Source of the DNA: Ignavibacteriales bacterium
GTDB taxonomy: Bacteria; Bacteroidota; Ignavibacteria; Ignavibacteriales; Melioribacteraceae
Direction of reading: 5' to 3'
Assembly: GCA_016177735.1 (NCBI GenBank)
Contig: JACOUS010000043.1
Span: forward strand, 1 to 46,562
Length of the DNA stretch: 46,562 nucleotides
Shown here: piece after piece, positions 35,573-44,246 of the stretch
How positions within the stretch are numbered: position 1 is the stretch's first letter
Layout of the letters: every line of letters starts with the position of its first letter
Position numbers and translations under genes: made by a program
The notes under the pieces: generated by a model
Databases searched by the model: none
What the model was told of the DNA's origin: nothing
What the model saw: the letters and a program-made list of their open reading frames with translations, nothing else

Positions 35573-37954
35573 TTATTTTTCGACACTATTTTCTTCTGTT
35601 AATTTTTTCAGCTCGATAGATTTTGTGTAAAACTCATCGATCGATAATTCTTTTAGATAAACCATTCCATGCGCGGCACGAACACGCGGAACCGGATGAT
35701 TCAAAAAGAAATCTTTGCCGAGACAAAATCTTATCGTCCGATATTGTTCGGCTTGAATTTTTTGTGCGAGTCCGCAGAATGGACCATCGTATTCGTAACT
35801 GGGGAAACTTGCAGCTTTCTGCGAGCCGTACCCGTTCAAAAAAATATTTTCCATGATGGCAAACGAATTCAAACTGACCGGCACAAAAATATCTGCTTCC
35901 GCCGGATGAAACCTGTACCACACATTTCTGTACCCCAAAATTCTCAACTTCGAAAGGTCTGCTTCTTTCTCGTATAATTTCAATGCCGATGTTACTGCTT
36001 GTAAAACTTTGTAATGTGTATCGGGTCCGCTCCCTTCGGGATCGAGCGCAACAGTGATGATTGACGGTTTTACTTTTCTGAACAGATTCAGTATCGGCAG
36101 TACGTCGCGGTTAATTTCGGGATCCTTCGTAAAAATTTCTCCTTGATAAAATCCGAGCCGCAGATGGGAAACCGAACCGGTATTAAATCCGAAATACGCC
36201 CACACAATTTCTTCTTCCCATTCTCTCAGCATCCCTTTTAATTTTTGAACGTGTGAAATATCTTTTTTGCCGGGGTACTGTGTTCTAAAATAATTTATCA
36301 ATTCATCAACCCTCGAAACAAGAAACGTGAGATTATCCTCTTCATAAATTTCCATAAGATTTCTGATCATGCGTCTTGCAGAAGCTTCTCTTTTCAAAGT
36401 TCTGCTGTGAGCCGCAAGTCCGTCGAGATACAAATTCACGTCTTTGTTTTTACCTTCATGAAATGCCGGGTCAAAATATTTATCCGAAAATTTTGCTTTG
36501 AACTGCGGATTGTTCAAATGCTCTCTCAAACTCTGCATCAAATCGAGCATGTAAGAATTTGTAACGGCAGTAAATCCGCTTGTGAGTGTCGTAAAGTGAT
36601 GTTTGTTCGATGCGTTCCGTATCAAATGAATAATGTACGGAAGATAACCGAGCATAATATCATCATGGTGAGGCGCAGTGTGCAGAATAGTTTCGTTCTC
36701 AATCGGTGCGATGCCTTTGCTAAATCTTGCAAGCACGTTCTCGTGAATTTGTTTGTTGATTTGCACCGGCGTTTTCCCGGTTTGTGATAAAACCAATCTC
36801 CCGAATTTATCCGATTGATAATCTTCTTCCGTTAAATTGATTACGTCTTTCTGTTTTTCAACAGCCAAATTTATTATTGATCTTTCAATAGAAAAGTTTG
36901 ATAAAACTTTTTCCTTCATCATCTCATCGTAACGGCGCTCGCTTAATCTTAATGCCGCTCCGTTCGTTAAATAGAAACGAGCGTTCTTTAAATTCTGCAG
37001 TGCCGTTGCCGGATACTTATTTGATGCAGAGTTCTCAATCGAATCCCGAACGATGTTTGCTTTTGCTTCGCCGGCGGCAATTATAATTGCAGCGGCATCT
37101 TTGTTGTATGTGATTGTATCGAGCCCGATTGTTAATGCAAGTCTGCACCGCGCAATTTCTATTCCGCCGAGTTCAACCGCCGATGCGGCTTGCGATTCGT
37201 AATTGAGCGGCATTAATCGTGTCGTTGAAAAATGATCGCTCCCCTGAATATTAAATGCAACGTGTCCGTCGGGACCGATGCCGCCGAGGAAAAATCCGAT
37301 GCCGCCTAGTTCCCTGATTTTTCTTTCGTAGTTTGTGCAGAACTCATCTACAATTTCGATTGTCTGTTTCTGCAAACGTTCCAAACGAGTTGCCGCCCAC
37401 CGCGTCCGCAAAGTGAGGTCAACAATTTTATCCGGAAATATTTGATCGAGCGGAATATTTTCCGCCGTACCGATTTCATTCACATTTATCAAAAGTGCTT
37501 TCGCCGGATCGAGATCAAAATTTTGGAAGTAATATTTCTGTATGTAGTAATAAAGACTGTTGTGCTGAAATGAATCGATGGGATAGAATTCGTCTATCTG
37601 TACAAAGTGAAGACCCCGCATATCGGGTTTAATTGCCGGATCGATGCCGGCTTTTTCGAATGCTTCAATCACATCGGGCTTGTTCCAGTTTCTGATGTAG
37701 TAGGAAACCCACTTGATAAAATGTTCGGGCGTTTTGCCGGTTGGCAGTGAAATTACTCCGCCGGGATTTTGACGAACCCACTCGATAAATCTGAGTGCAG
37801 TTAATCTTCCCAATTCAGGAAAGTTGCTTACTTGTATCACCGGAATTTTTTCCGCCGGCGGATAAATTAATTTTTTGTTGGAAAGTTCGAGATAATGTTT
37901 TTCTACGTTCGATAAACTTATTTCTGTGTAAAGAGTTTCGGTACTGTTTTTCAT
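35573..37954 (-). CDS. nagB: Glucosamine-6-phosphate deaminase fused to a PIG-L/LmbE-type deacetylase domain
   Basis: A 793-residue two-domain protein. The first part, to about residue 350, is NagB-like: ISLPTGKTPEHFIKWV, LHFVQIDEFYPID, GGIGFFLGGIGPDGHVAFN, then RLALTIGLDTI. The second part, from about residue 430, is LmbE/PIG-L-like: ILHTAPHHDDIMLGYLPYI with its zinc-binding H-H-D-D, and later LRLGFYQGE, VALDPEGSGPDTHYKVL. Such fusions occur in Bacteroidota. It would release amino-sugar nitrogen or acetyl groups. I start at ATG 37954; ATG 38029 would add 25 unlikely residues. Neither start has a clear ribosome-binding site. Confidence 0.82.
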   Translation of the reverse strand: MKNSTETLYTEISLSNVEKHYLELSNKKLIYPPAEKIPVIQVSNFPELGRLTALRFIEWVRQNPGGVISLPTGKTPEHFIKWVSYYIRNWNKPDVIEAFEKAGIDPAIKPDMRGLHFVQIDEFYPIDSFQHNSLYYYIQKYYFQNFDLDPAKALLINVNEIGTAENIPLDQIFPDKIVDLTLRTRWAATRLERLQKQTIEIVDEFCTNYERKIRELGGIGFFLGGIGPDGHVAFNIQGSDHFSTTRLMPLNYESQAASAVELGGIEIARCRLALTIGLDTITYNKDAAAIIIAAGEAKANIVRDSIENSASNKYPATALQNLKNARFYLTNGAALRLSERRYDEMMKEKVLSNFSIERSIINLAVEKQKDVINLTEEDYQSDKFGRLVLSQTGKTPVQINKQIHENVLARFSKGIAPIENETILHTAPHHDDIMLGYLPYIIHLIRNASNKHHFTTLTSGFTAVTNSYMLDLMQSLREHLNNPQFKAKFSDKYFDPAFHEGKNKDVNLYLDGLAAHSRTLKREASARRMIRNLMEIYEEDNLTFLVSRVDELINYFRTQYPGKKDISHVQKLKGMLREWEEEIVWAYFGFNTGSVSHLRLGFYQGEIFTKDPEINRDVLPILNLFRKVKPSIITVALDPEGSGPDTHYKVLQAVTSALKLYEKEADLSKLRILGYRNVWYRFHPAEADIFVPVSLNSFAIMENIFLNGYGSQKAASFPSYEYDGPFCGLAQKIQAEQYRTIRFCLGKDFFLNHPVPRVRAAHGMVYLKELSIDEFYTKSIELKKLTEENSVEK

Positions 37955-38063
37955 TTCGGCAGTCACATCGGATTTTTTTTGATATAAAAATAAAAAAACT
38001 TTTGTAATGAATCTGTTTGCCTCCAACATCAGGGCATTTCAAAAATAATAGAAAAAACTTTGT

Positions 38064-38133
38064 GTCTTAGTGACTTGGCGGCTAAAAAATAAATCACCCT
38101 ATAAAAAACATACTATAGCCGCAGAGTCACTAA
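38064..38133. repeat. Inverted repeat upstream of the NagB fusion
   Basis: TTAGTGACTTGGCGGCT (about 38066-38082) and AGCCGCAGAGTCACTAA (about 38117-38133) are inverted with two mismatches around about 34 AT-rich bases. It shares its words with the CGCAGAG repeats and marks the end of the conserved chromosomal block. Confidence 0.6.
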
Positions 38134-38234
38134 AAAAATTCATCCCAAAACAACTTTGTTTTTTTAATTGACAAAAAACGGAACTTGAATTAATTTGCTG
38201 CCAGGTTTTTTCCGGCTGCCATGAAGAGGGCTTC

Positions 38235-38465
38235 ATGACAAAAGAAAAATTGATGAGGGCATTAATGATTTCTTCTTCCGCTAATCCGTACTGCACAAAA
38301 CTTCTTCTCGCTTTTCCAGCTAATCATTTTCATTCCGTTGAAACACTGAATAAAAACATAAAAGAAATTTTTGGGATAGATTTAACAACTTGCTGCACAC
38401 ATGCTTTGAAAACTGTAATGGGTGTAAAAAGTCCAACTGTATTTTATCCGAAATTGAGGCATTGA
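38235..38465 (+). CDS. Small hypothetical protein at the array boundary
   Basis: A 76-residue frame with a fair ribosome-binding site (AGAGGG, five bases before the ATG). The N-terminal half is plausible (MTKEKLMRALMIS). The same DNA from about 38390 is also open in another frame with a cysteine-rich C-F-E-N-C-N-G-C-K-K-S-N-C segment. One continuous gene with a frameshift is therefore possible. No family is recognised. It lies in the gap between the NagB fusion and the first right-hand cassette. Confidence 0.35.
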   Translation: MTKEKLMRALMISSSANPYCTKLLLAFPANHFHSVETLNKNIKEIFGIDLTTCCTHALKTVMGVKSPTVFYPKLRH

Positions 38466-38571
38466 GACAATGCAATCAATTAACCGATAATAATATTTTG
38501 TGTGAGTGCAATTATATATTTTTTTGTCTCAACCCTGCTTGCAGCAGGCAAGTTCGGATAAAACACTTAAC

Positions 38572-38581
38572 GTTATACAAC
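38572..38581 (+). other. Left core of the DUF6236 cassette
   Basis: GTTATACAAC (GTTRRRY type) lies 14 bases before the start codon, and is the exact reverse complement of GTTGTATAAC at 39573-39582 beyond the same gene. The matching left half of this site could not be identified upstream, so this may be the old boundary of the array. Confidence 0.6.
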
Positions 38582-38595
38582 AAAGGAATAATAGT

Positions 38596-39570
38596 ATGAG
38601 TAATAAGATTTTATATTTCCCTTATATCAATGTTCCTGATACAGCCTGGTTCAGTAGAATGTTATTATATTGGGATGAAGTTGGTTCAATCATACCTTAT
38701 GATTTTATTGATGATCCTGATAAGTTAAGTGGACATACCAGAGAATTAATAAAAGAGGGATTGATTCAACAAGTAATTCCCGGACAATTTCTTTGGAAAA
38801 TCCCAAATTTCAGAGAATCATTTACAAATTATCTTACGCAATTACATTCAAGTATTCTTGAGAAAAGAAAGCGTTCATTCATTGATAGGTCTATGTTTAA
38901 AATTCATATCGAAAAAATGGACGGAATAGAAATCGATTTGGTTCAACTAAAGCTTGCAGAGCGAATTGATTATTCTTGGTATTACGTTGAGAAAGATACC
39001 GCAATTGAATTTATGTCATATCTTGCTGCTACTCTGGGTAAATTGAGTGAATTAGATTTTGCACCGACCACAGATGATGTAAGTTATTTGAATAAGTTTA
39101 TTTCTTCTAGCGTTAGTATTCCTACCGAAAGAAAGCTCGAAGAATTGAGATTAGAGGTGTTGAATGAAATTCTTCCCGCACCAAATCATAGTCTCACAGC
39201 ATTTGAAATAAAGCATTTCAAGGATACTTATTATGGTGATTTAAAAATGTTTAGAAATAGCATTGAAAGAGAACTTATCACAATAGCAGATATAAGTGAC
39301 CCAGAATTGAAAAAAAGGCGAATCAATTTATTTAAAGAAGAATCCGCAGACCAAATTGAATTAATTATTGAAGCAATGAGAAAAAGTGGATTTAGACATA
39401 TAGGATTAAGCAAAGTAGGTTCAATAGTTTCTGCAATTCCTGGAGTAAGTTCATTATTCGGATTAGCAAATGCCGTTATTGATGCTTTTAGAAAAGAGGA
39501 TTTCGCAAGAATAAATCCAAATTTTTTATATGCTGCATTTGCACAGAAAGAGTTGTTAATAAAAAGTTAG
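38596..39570 (+). CDS. DUF6236-like cassette protein
   Basis: A 324-residue protein starting KILYFPYINVPDTAWFSRMLLYWDEVGSIIP, which I recall as the N-terminus of DUF6236 proteins of unknown function. The middle is helical and charged; a hydrophobic stretch near residue 270 (VGSIVSAIPGVSSLFGLANAV) could be a membrane-associated helix. Start: ATG 38596, preceded by AAAGGA; the longer frame would run through the cassette core. It is the only gene between the exact complementary ends GTTATACAAC (38572) and GTTGTATAAC (39573). Its function is unknown. Confidence 0.7.
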   Translation: MSNKILYFPYINVPDTAWFSRMLLYWDEVGSIIPYDFIDDPDKLSGHTRELIKEGLIQQVIPGQFLWKIPNFRESFTNYLTQLHSSILEKRKRSFIDRSMFKIHIEKMDGIEIDLVQLKLAERIDYSWYYVEKDTAIEFMSYLAATLGKLSELDFAPTTDDVSYLNKFISSSVSIPTERKLEELRLEVLNEILPAPNHSLTAFEIKHFKDTYYGDLKMFRNSIERELITIADISDPELKKRRINLFKEESADQIELIIEAMRKSGFRHIGLSKVGSIVSAIPGVSSLFGLANAVIDAFRKEDFARINPNFLYAAFAQKELLIKS

Positions 39571-39575
39571 CTGTT

Positions 39576-39763
39576 GTATAACCAGCTTTTCCACCCGACC
39601 GCGTTTTCATAGCGGCATTGTTCAAATATTTGGGTTTGGTGAAAAATTAAGCATTGCAAGTAAGTTTGTTCTATTAAATAAATTAGTTAAAAATTATTGG
39701 CAATGGTTTTTCAATTCGTTATTGCTGTTTTGGGCGGACGGGTGAAAAGCAACGTCGTTATGC
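39576..39763 (+). other. attC-like site A2
   Basis: The site opens with GTATAAC (39576-39582) and closes with GTTATGC (39757-39763). The left arm AGCTTTTCCACCCGACCGCG is identical to site A1, and the right arm CGGACGGGTGAAAAGCAACG pairs with it except for one extra unpaired C. The middle is AT-rich and diverged. Length is 188 against 187 for A1. The two cores differ from A1 while the arms are kept, as expected for attC sites whose halves belong to different cassettes. Confidence 0.8.
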
Positions 39764-39791
39764 CAATGAATAATGATTATGGAACTAATTG

Positions 39792-41408
39792 ATGACAACA
39801 GAAAATAATACGGGTATTTCAATTCCCGAATTAACTCGTAAGCAAATTACAGATAAGATCTTAAATGATGATTCGGATAAGATTATAATTCTTGCGGGAC
39901 CTGGCACCGGGAAAAGTCACTTGTTCAAGCTAATCTGTGAAAAAAATATTTCTAATGGGAAAAATAATAATCTAGTTCTTACATTCATAAATGAACTTGT
40001 TGATGATCTATCGAGGGATTTATACAAACTATCTGATGTTAAAACTTTGCATAGCTTTGCTCTGAGCTTAATCCCTGGTAACAAAAAAATATATTTAAAA
40101 CTTGGTGATATAATTGATGAAGATTACTTTGTCGTAAACAATGAAAAGATAGACTACAAATACATATTCTGTAATATGATTGATGAAAAAGAAAAATTAG
40201 ATTTTTATTCAAAGAGAAGAAAATATTACGATTATTTTAGTCCAAACTGTTCAGTTTACACTTTAATAAAGATTTTCGAAAATGATCATCATAAAATTCC
40301 AAGTTTTTCGCAAATCTTGATTGATGAATTTCAAGATTTTAATAAACTTGAATCGACTCTCATTGATTTTCTTGCTCAACAAAATTCAATATTAGTTGTC
40401 GGTGATGATGATCAGTCTTTGTATGGCTTTAAATATGCCAATCCGAGTGATATTCGTGCAAAATTCAATTCTGATGCATTCGAAAGAGTTATTCAAAGTG
40501 CACAAGCGCAAGGCTTTCTGGGAGAAAGAATGGCGAAGCAATTTTTATATTTCCCATCAAAAGACAAGGATGCAATTTCAGCACTAAATAGTAAGATAGT
40601 TGTAAAAAAAGAAGTATTCCAAACAAAAAATGCATACAATATTGTACAAGAAATAGAAAAGAATTTTAATCCAAGATGTGAGCATCTCCCAAGTGTACTT
40701 ATCATTTGTTCTTTAAGAAGCCAAATAGAACCATTGGAAAAATCATTAAGAAAGAAAGGTTTTAAAAACGTTGATGCTTCACAAAAATATGAAAACGATC
40801 AACTAATCGACGGAATTAATTTATTACTCACAGATTCAAAAAATAACCTTGGCTGGAGAATTTTATTCAAGTATTTGTGTGATAAAACAAAAAATGAAGA
40901 AAGATTTAAACAATTAATAAACGAGAGCAATTCTACAAACAAATCCATATTGGATTTACTTAATTCAGACGAAAAAAGACATCTAAAAAAAATTATTGCT
41001 TGTACTAGAAAGATTATTAAGGATAATTGTATTGACGAAGTCGATCAAGATTTAATATTCAATTTCTTTGGTTATAATCCTAGGGATATCGCGCTAAGAA
41101 CTTTAAAAGATAGTGTTGAACAAGAAAGAATGGCAAAGCATGTTTATAAAAACACTCAAATTAAAATAGTTACAAGGCTAGGTTCTAAAGGACTTACAAC
41201 AGATTACGCTTTCCTAGTTAACTTTGATGATAAGTACCTACTCGAAAGAAATGCGGAAGGAATTCTAGCAATATCAGATGAAAGTATTTGCAATTTCTTG
41301 GTAACAATCACAAGAGCAAAAATTAAAACATATATTTTTACTGGAGAAAAAGATTTGCCTACTTATCTTCAATGGGTAGGAAATGATCTTGTTGAGGAAA
41401 TACTATAG
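39792..41408 (+). CDS. UvrD-like superfamily 1 helicase, cassette-borne
   Basis: A 538-residue SF1A helicase. Walker A is GPGTGKS (residues 36-42), the TLHSFA motif follows, Walker B is DEFQD (178-182), and motif III is VVGDDDQSLYGFKYANP. The C-terminal part has TRLGSKGLTTDYAFLVNFDD (motif V region) and FLVTITRAKIKTYIFTG (motif VI with its arginine). It is shorter than UvrD or Rep and lacks their large insertions. Start: ATG 39792, next to a TTG. It sits alone between GTTATGCC and GGCATAAC cores. Helicases of this size occur in phage-defence systems, but no partner nuclease is beside it. Confidence 0.82.
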   Translation: MTTENNTGISIPELTRKQITDKILNDDSDKIIILAGPGTGKSHLFKLICEKNISNGKNNNLVLTFINELVDDLSRDLYKLSDVKTLHSFALSLIPGNKKIYLKLGDIIDEDYFVVNNEKIDYKYIFCNMIDEKEKLDFYSKRRKYYDYFSPNCSVYTLIKIFENDHHKIPSFSQILIDEFQDFNKLESTLIDFLAQQNSILVVGDDDQSLYGFKYANPSDIRAKFNSDAFERVIQSAQAQGFLGERMAKQFLYFPSKDKDAISALNSKIVVKKEVFQTKNAYNIVQEIEKNFNPRCEHLPSVLIICSLRSQIEPLEKSLRKKGFKNVDASQKYENDQLIDGINLLLTDSKNNLGWRILFKYLCDKTKNEERFKQLINESNSTNKSILDLLNSDEKRHLKKIIACTRKIIKDNCIDEVDQDLIFNFFGYNPRDIALRTLKDSVEQERMAKHVYKNTQIKIVTRLGSKGLTTDYAFLVNFDDKYLLERNAEGILAISDESICNFLVTITRAKIKTYIFTGEKDLPTYLQWVGNDLVEEIL

Positions 41409-41431
41409 ACTGAATAAGAATTTTAAAATAG

Positions 41432-42097
41432 GCATAACAAGTTCTGCCAATGACCACTAAGGAATCATAGGCAGAAGTATGAGACCGAGCTGTTTAGCTT
41501 GAGTATGTAGACGTTTTAATTGTTGTTCTCTTTTAAGTATTCAATTGCTTTAATGTAGCTGTGAGTGAAGGTAGGAAAGGAAACAACAGTTTTATTTTCA
41601 ACACCAATAAAGATATACTCTGTTCCGATATCAATACCGGCAGAGTTGTGATTGATTTTAGTGATAGATGAGTTTTTCATAAAACCTCCGATGAAAAATT
41701 TGTTAGCCGTGTTCGAAGATTAAAAGTAGTGAAGGTATGCTGCCAAACGGGTTTTCAAGTAAAGAAGATTAACACCAATTTATGAATTACCAATCTTCGA
41801 CAACAATACTCAAGTCGAGAGCACATACGGCATCAATTCGCTGGACTGTTATTTTTACACGGCAATAAATAAACAACAGAAGGTCACTGTTTTAATGAAT
41901 AAAGGCAAATGCCTTTATTGGTTACTCAAGCCGAAGCGTAATCGCACTCGGTAATTTACAAGTTTTAGAGTTGGTCGTTCCGTTTCGGCGGTCTTTGTAG
42001 CGTAGTTCTTCTATGAAAGTGAGTTCTAATAAAAAACATTATTAAATAAATTGGCATTGCTGTTATGGGCTGCGGCTTAGCAGCAAGGGCGTTAGGC
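41432..42097 (+). other. attC-like site interrupted by IS110-type DNA
   Basis: GCATAAC (41432-41438) closes the helicase cassette, GTTAGGC (42091-42097) opens the next. The 650 bases between them are far longer than a normal site. The left part AAGTTCTGCCAATGACC and the right part CATTGCTGTTATGGGCTGCGG look like separated site ends. In between lie a truncated IS110-family transposase start and 250-400 bases without a gene, including ATGAATAAAGGC/GCCTTTATTGG hairpin sequence. An IS may have inserted into the site and then decayed. Confidence 0.55.
41516..41680 (-). pseudogene. N-terminal fragment of an IS110-family transposase
   Basis: A 54-residue frame starting MKNSSITKIN and continuing HNSAGIDIGTEYIFIGVENK, VVSFPTFTHSYIKAIEYLK. 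This is the IS110 N-terminus, with the first catalytic Asp in GIDIG and the following F-x-T-F-T motif. GGAGG precedes the ATG on the minus strand. After 54 residues a stop ends it, where a full protein has 330-400. The upstream non-coding DNA (41681 onward) is where an IS110 element carries its bridge RNA; whether any of it survives cannot be judged here. Confidence 0.75.
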
Positions 42098-42141
42098 GCG
42101 GCAGTCGTGCTTAATAAAACAACTAAAAAAGGAGAAGTGAC

Positions 42142-42708
42142 ATGGAAACTATCATTGCACACAATTACACTACTAATAAAGCAGAGAGAGTTACCAGTAT
42201 TACATCCCTATCAGAAGATGTAATACCAGCTACGCCCGGAAAATATTACAGTTACACTGCAGATTTCTCAAAAGATAGACCTTTGTATTTTATGATGGAC
42301 TGCAAGGCAAACAAGGGACGATCACTGAATACAGATGTTAAATATATCACTCAAGAACTTGATCTTACTTTCGTATTTGGAAATGAAATAATTCTTTGCT
42401 CTCCAGATTCAAATCCTTCTAAAGAGCTATTGAAAAACATTATTGTTGAACCACAAGAATTGAATCACTCAGAACTTCGAATTGCTAATATCACAGAAGA
42501 TACATTCTACGATTGTTTCCAAGAAAAGAGAGATTCTCTTCTAGTTGACATCTATAACAATTCCAATGAAAGTGAATCCAGTTTAGTTTTATATGCTGGA
42601 TTGATACTTTCCGTTAAGACATACTCTGGAAAGTATGGATTGATTATAGTAAAGGAGCTGATAGATACTACGTGTAAGATTGATGCTTGTCATATTTTAT
42701 TGAAATAG
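42142..42708 (+). CDS. Hypothetical cassette protein
   Basis: A 188-residue protein not recognised. It is soluble, with no signal or membrane segment, and mixed strand/helix character (YYSYTADFSKDRPLYFMMDC; LDLTFVFGNEIILCSPDS; SLVLYAGLILSVKTYSGKYGL). AGGAG lies well before the ATG. It is the only gene between cores GTTAGGCG (42091) and CGCCTAAC (42797), which are exact reverse complements. Its 3' end is followed by about 90 bases before the core. Function unknown. Confidence 0.75.
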   Translation: METIIAHNYTTNKAERVTSITSLSEDVIPATPGKYYSYTADFSKDRPLYFMMDCKANKGRSLNTDVKYITQELDLTFVFGNEIILCSPDSNPSKELLKNIIVEPQELNHSELRIANITEDTFYDCFQEKRDSLLVDIYNNSNESESSLVLYAGLILSVKTYSGKYGLIIVKELIDTTCKIDACHILLK

Positions 42709-42872
42709 TTCTTGCATCTGTCTAATTATAAAATATTATTAATGGAAAATATTTTTCAACGATTGAAAAGATGTCTTCCAATATTTTTTCATTAATCGCC
42801 TAACAAGGTACTGTGTTAAAAATCAACAATAGATTTAGAAAATATTTCAAAGAACAGTCCCGAAGTATGGGA

Positions 42873-43205
42873 TTAGTTGCGCAAGCAAGGATTGTAGTTC
42901 GGGATATATTCAGCGTTGTTTTTCCAGATAGTGTAGATGAGTAAAAGTAATTTACGAGCAACAGCAATAAGAGATAGTTTCTTGTTTTTACCTTTAGACA
43001 AAAGTCGTAAATAAAGTTCTTTCATTTTGTGGTTGTGTTGACAAGCAGAGAGTGCCGGCATGAAGACAGCTTTCCTGAGGAACTTGTTTCCTCTTTTGGA
43101 GATAGAAGTTTTTCCTTTTTTTATACCGGAGTCATTGAAGACAACATCAAGCCCGGCATAGCTTGCTAACTGTTTTTGATTTGTAATAAGTTCAAAGCTG
43201 CATTG
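42873..43205 (-). pseudogene. C-terminal fragment of an IS110-family transposase
   Basis: On the minus strand the frame reads FELITNQKQLASYAGLDVV, SGIKKGKTSISKRGNKFLRK, AVFMPALSACQHN and KGKNKKLSLIAVARKLLLLIY. This is the transposase_20 domain of IS110/IS116/IS902 enzymes, including its catalytic serine region. The N-terminal RuvC-like domain is missing; homology ends near 43205 at a palindrome. The fragment lies to the right of the N-terminal piece at 41516, on the same strand. The order is wrong for one split element. Confidence 0.82.
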
Positions 43206-43221
43206 CTGCCCTCCAACAAGC

Positions 43222-43250
43222 GGCGGGCAAGCCCGCCAACAAACGGCGGG
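43222..43250. repeat. GC-rich palindrome pair
   Basis: GGCGGGCAAGCCCGCC (43222-43237) is a perfect palindrome and overlaps CCCGCCAACAAACGGCGGG (43232-43250), a second hairpin. The latter recurs with one change at 44381-44399. These look like small REP-like inserts at array junctions. Confidence 0.65.
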
Positions 43251-43307
43251 TAAATTCTGGGCGGCGGCTAAAAAACAACTACGTTAGGCAACGAGCGAGG
43301 TGAAATT

Positions 43308-44243
43308 ATGAAGAGTATATTTATTCTATTAATTCTCCTTCTGATGGGTAAATCAATATTATTTTCTCAAGGATTATTCACTCTCTCTACAAACAAAACA
43401 AATTATTCTTATGGTGAAGTAATAGAGGTAGAAGTAAGCATCTTTAATAACACTGATACAACAATTATATTTCATCCAGAATGTGAATGGCCGGTATGGG
43501 TAAGAGTAAAAGGAGTAAAATTTCTTGAGATGCACTCTCTTGCAGATGGATGTGAAAGATATTTAGCAAAAGGCGAACAAGAAACTTGGAAATATCAGAT
43601 AGACCCTTCAAAACTTGGATTCCCAATCAATGATGGTGAACAGATTATTTATGGTTCCGGATATTCTCACGTAGATTCTGTTGCAATTACAGCACCAAAA
43701 TATTATGGCGGAATAATAGAGGTTAAATATGATTATGTTTTAGAGAAAGAAAGGCGAGATATATATTTCACTAGTTTGAATGCTTCTTTAGTTAAGAGAG
43801 ATACCATAAAGGATATCCAACAAATGGACGAATTGTGGTCTATCCAAAACAAAAGTATAGATAGTTTAGTATACGAACAAAACAGAAGTCAAGATAGGTT
43901 CGGATACGTAGATACATATAGACGTTTTGAACAAGGTAAAAAGATTATTACTTCTTTAGACAAAGAAGAGCCAATGCCAAGTTGTTATCTTTTAATGAAT
44001 AATTTCCCAAATCCATTTAATCCCGGCACTACAATTACATACCAGTTACCAAAGCAAAGTAAGGTAAAGATTAGAATTTGCGACATGCTTGGTCGGGAAG
44101 TTGCTACAATAGTCAACGAAGAAAAATCAGCTGGGGTATATTCAGTATTGTTTGAAGGGAATAATTTATCAAGCGGAATTTATTTTTACCAATTACAGAC
44201 AGATGAAATAATATTAACAAAAAAGTTTGTTTTAATAAAATAG
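43308..44243 (+). CDS. Exported cassette protein with BsuPI-like domain and T9SS sorting signal
   Basis: A 311-residue protein with a signal peptide (IFILLILLLMGKSILFSQ). An Ig-like BsuPI/proteinase-inhibitor-type domain runs to about residue 145 (LSTNKTNYSYGEVIEVEVSIFNNTD; FHPECEWPVWVRV), followed by a charged helical linker. The last 80 residues are a type A T9SS sorting domain: NFPNPFNPGTTITYQLP, VKIRICDMLGREVATIVN, SAGVYSVLFEGNNLSSGIYFYQL and TKKFVLIK. It should be secreted to the cell surface. It sits alone between exact complementary cores GTTAGGCAAC (43283) and GTTGCCTAAC (44244). Confidence 0.82.
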   Translation: MKSIFILLILLLMGKSILFSQGLFTLSTNKTNYSYGEVIEVEVSIFNNTDTTIIFHPECEWPVWVRVKGVKFLEMHSLADGCERYLAKGEQETWKYQIDPSKLGFPINDGEQIIYGSGYSHVDSVAITAPKYYGGIIEVKYDYVLEKERRDIYFTSLNASLVKRDTIKDIQQMDELWSIQNKSIDSLVYEQNRSQDRFGYVDTYRRFEQGKKIITSLDKEEPMPSCYLLMNNFPNPFNPGTTITYQLPKQSKVKIRICDMLGREVATIVNEEKSAGVYSVLFEGNNLSSGIYFYQLQTDEIILTKKFVLIK

Positions 44244-44246
44244 GTT

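Larger units (their letters stand above)
42798..43289 (+). other. attC-like site carrying an IS110 C-terminal fragment
   Basis: GCCTAAC (42798-42804) closes the upstream cassette and GTTAGGC (43283-43289) opens the next one. The 492 bases contain a truncated IS110-type transposase (minus strand) and two adjacent GC-rich palindromes. The right part GGCGGCTAAAAAACAACTAC directly precedes the core. As in 41432-42097, the excess length is explained by transposon DNA between the two cores. Confidence 0.55.

Noticed and set aside
39792-41408. A Gabija-type defence system
   Set aside because: The helicase resembles GajB in size and class, but no GajA-like ATPase/nuclease is beside it, and the neighbouring gene lies in a separate cassette with no nuclease motif.
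41516-43205. A single IS110 element split in two by cassette insertion
   Set aside because: Both fragments are on the minus strand, but the N-terminal piece lies to the left and the C-terminal piece to the right, the wrong order for one interrupted gene. Two separate remnants, or a rearrangement, fit better.
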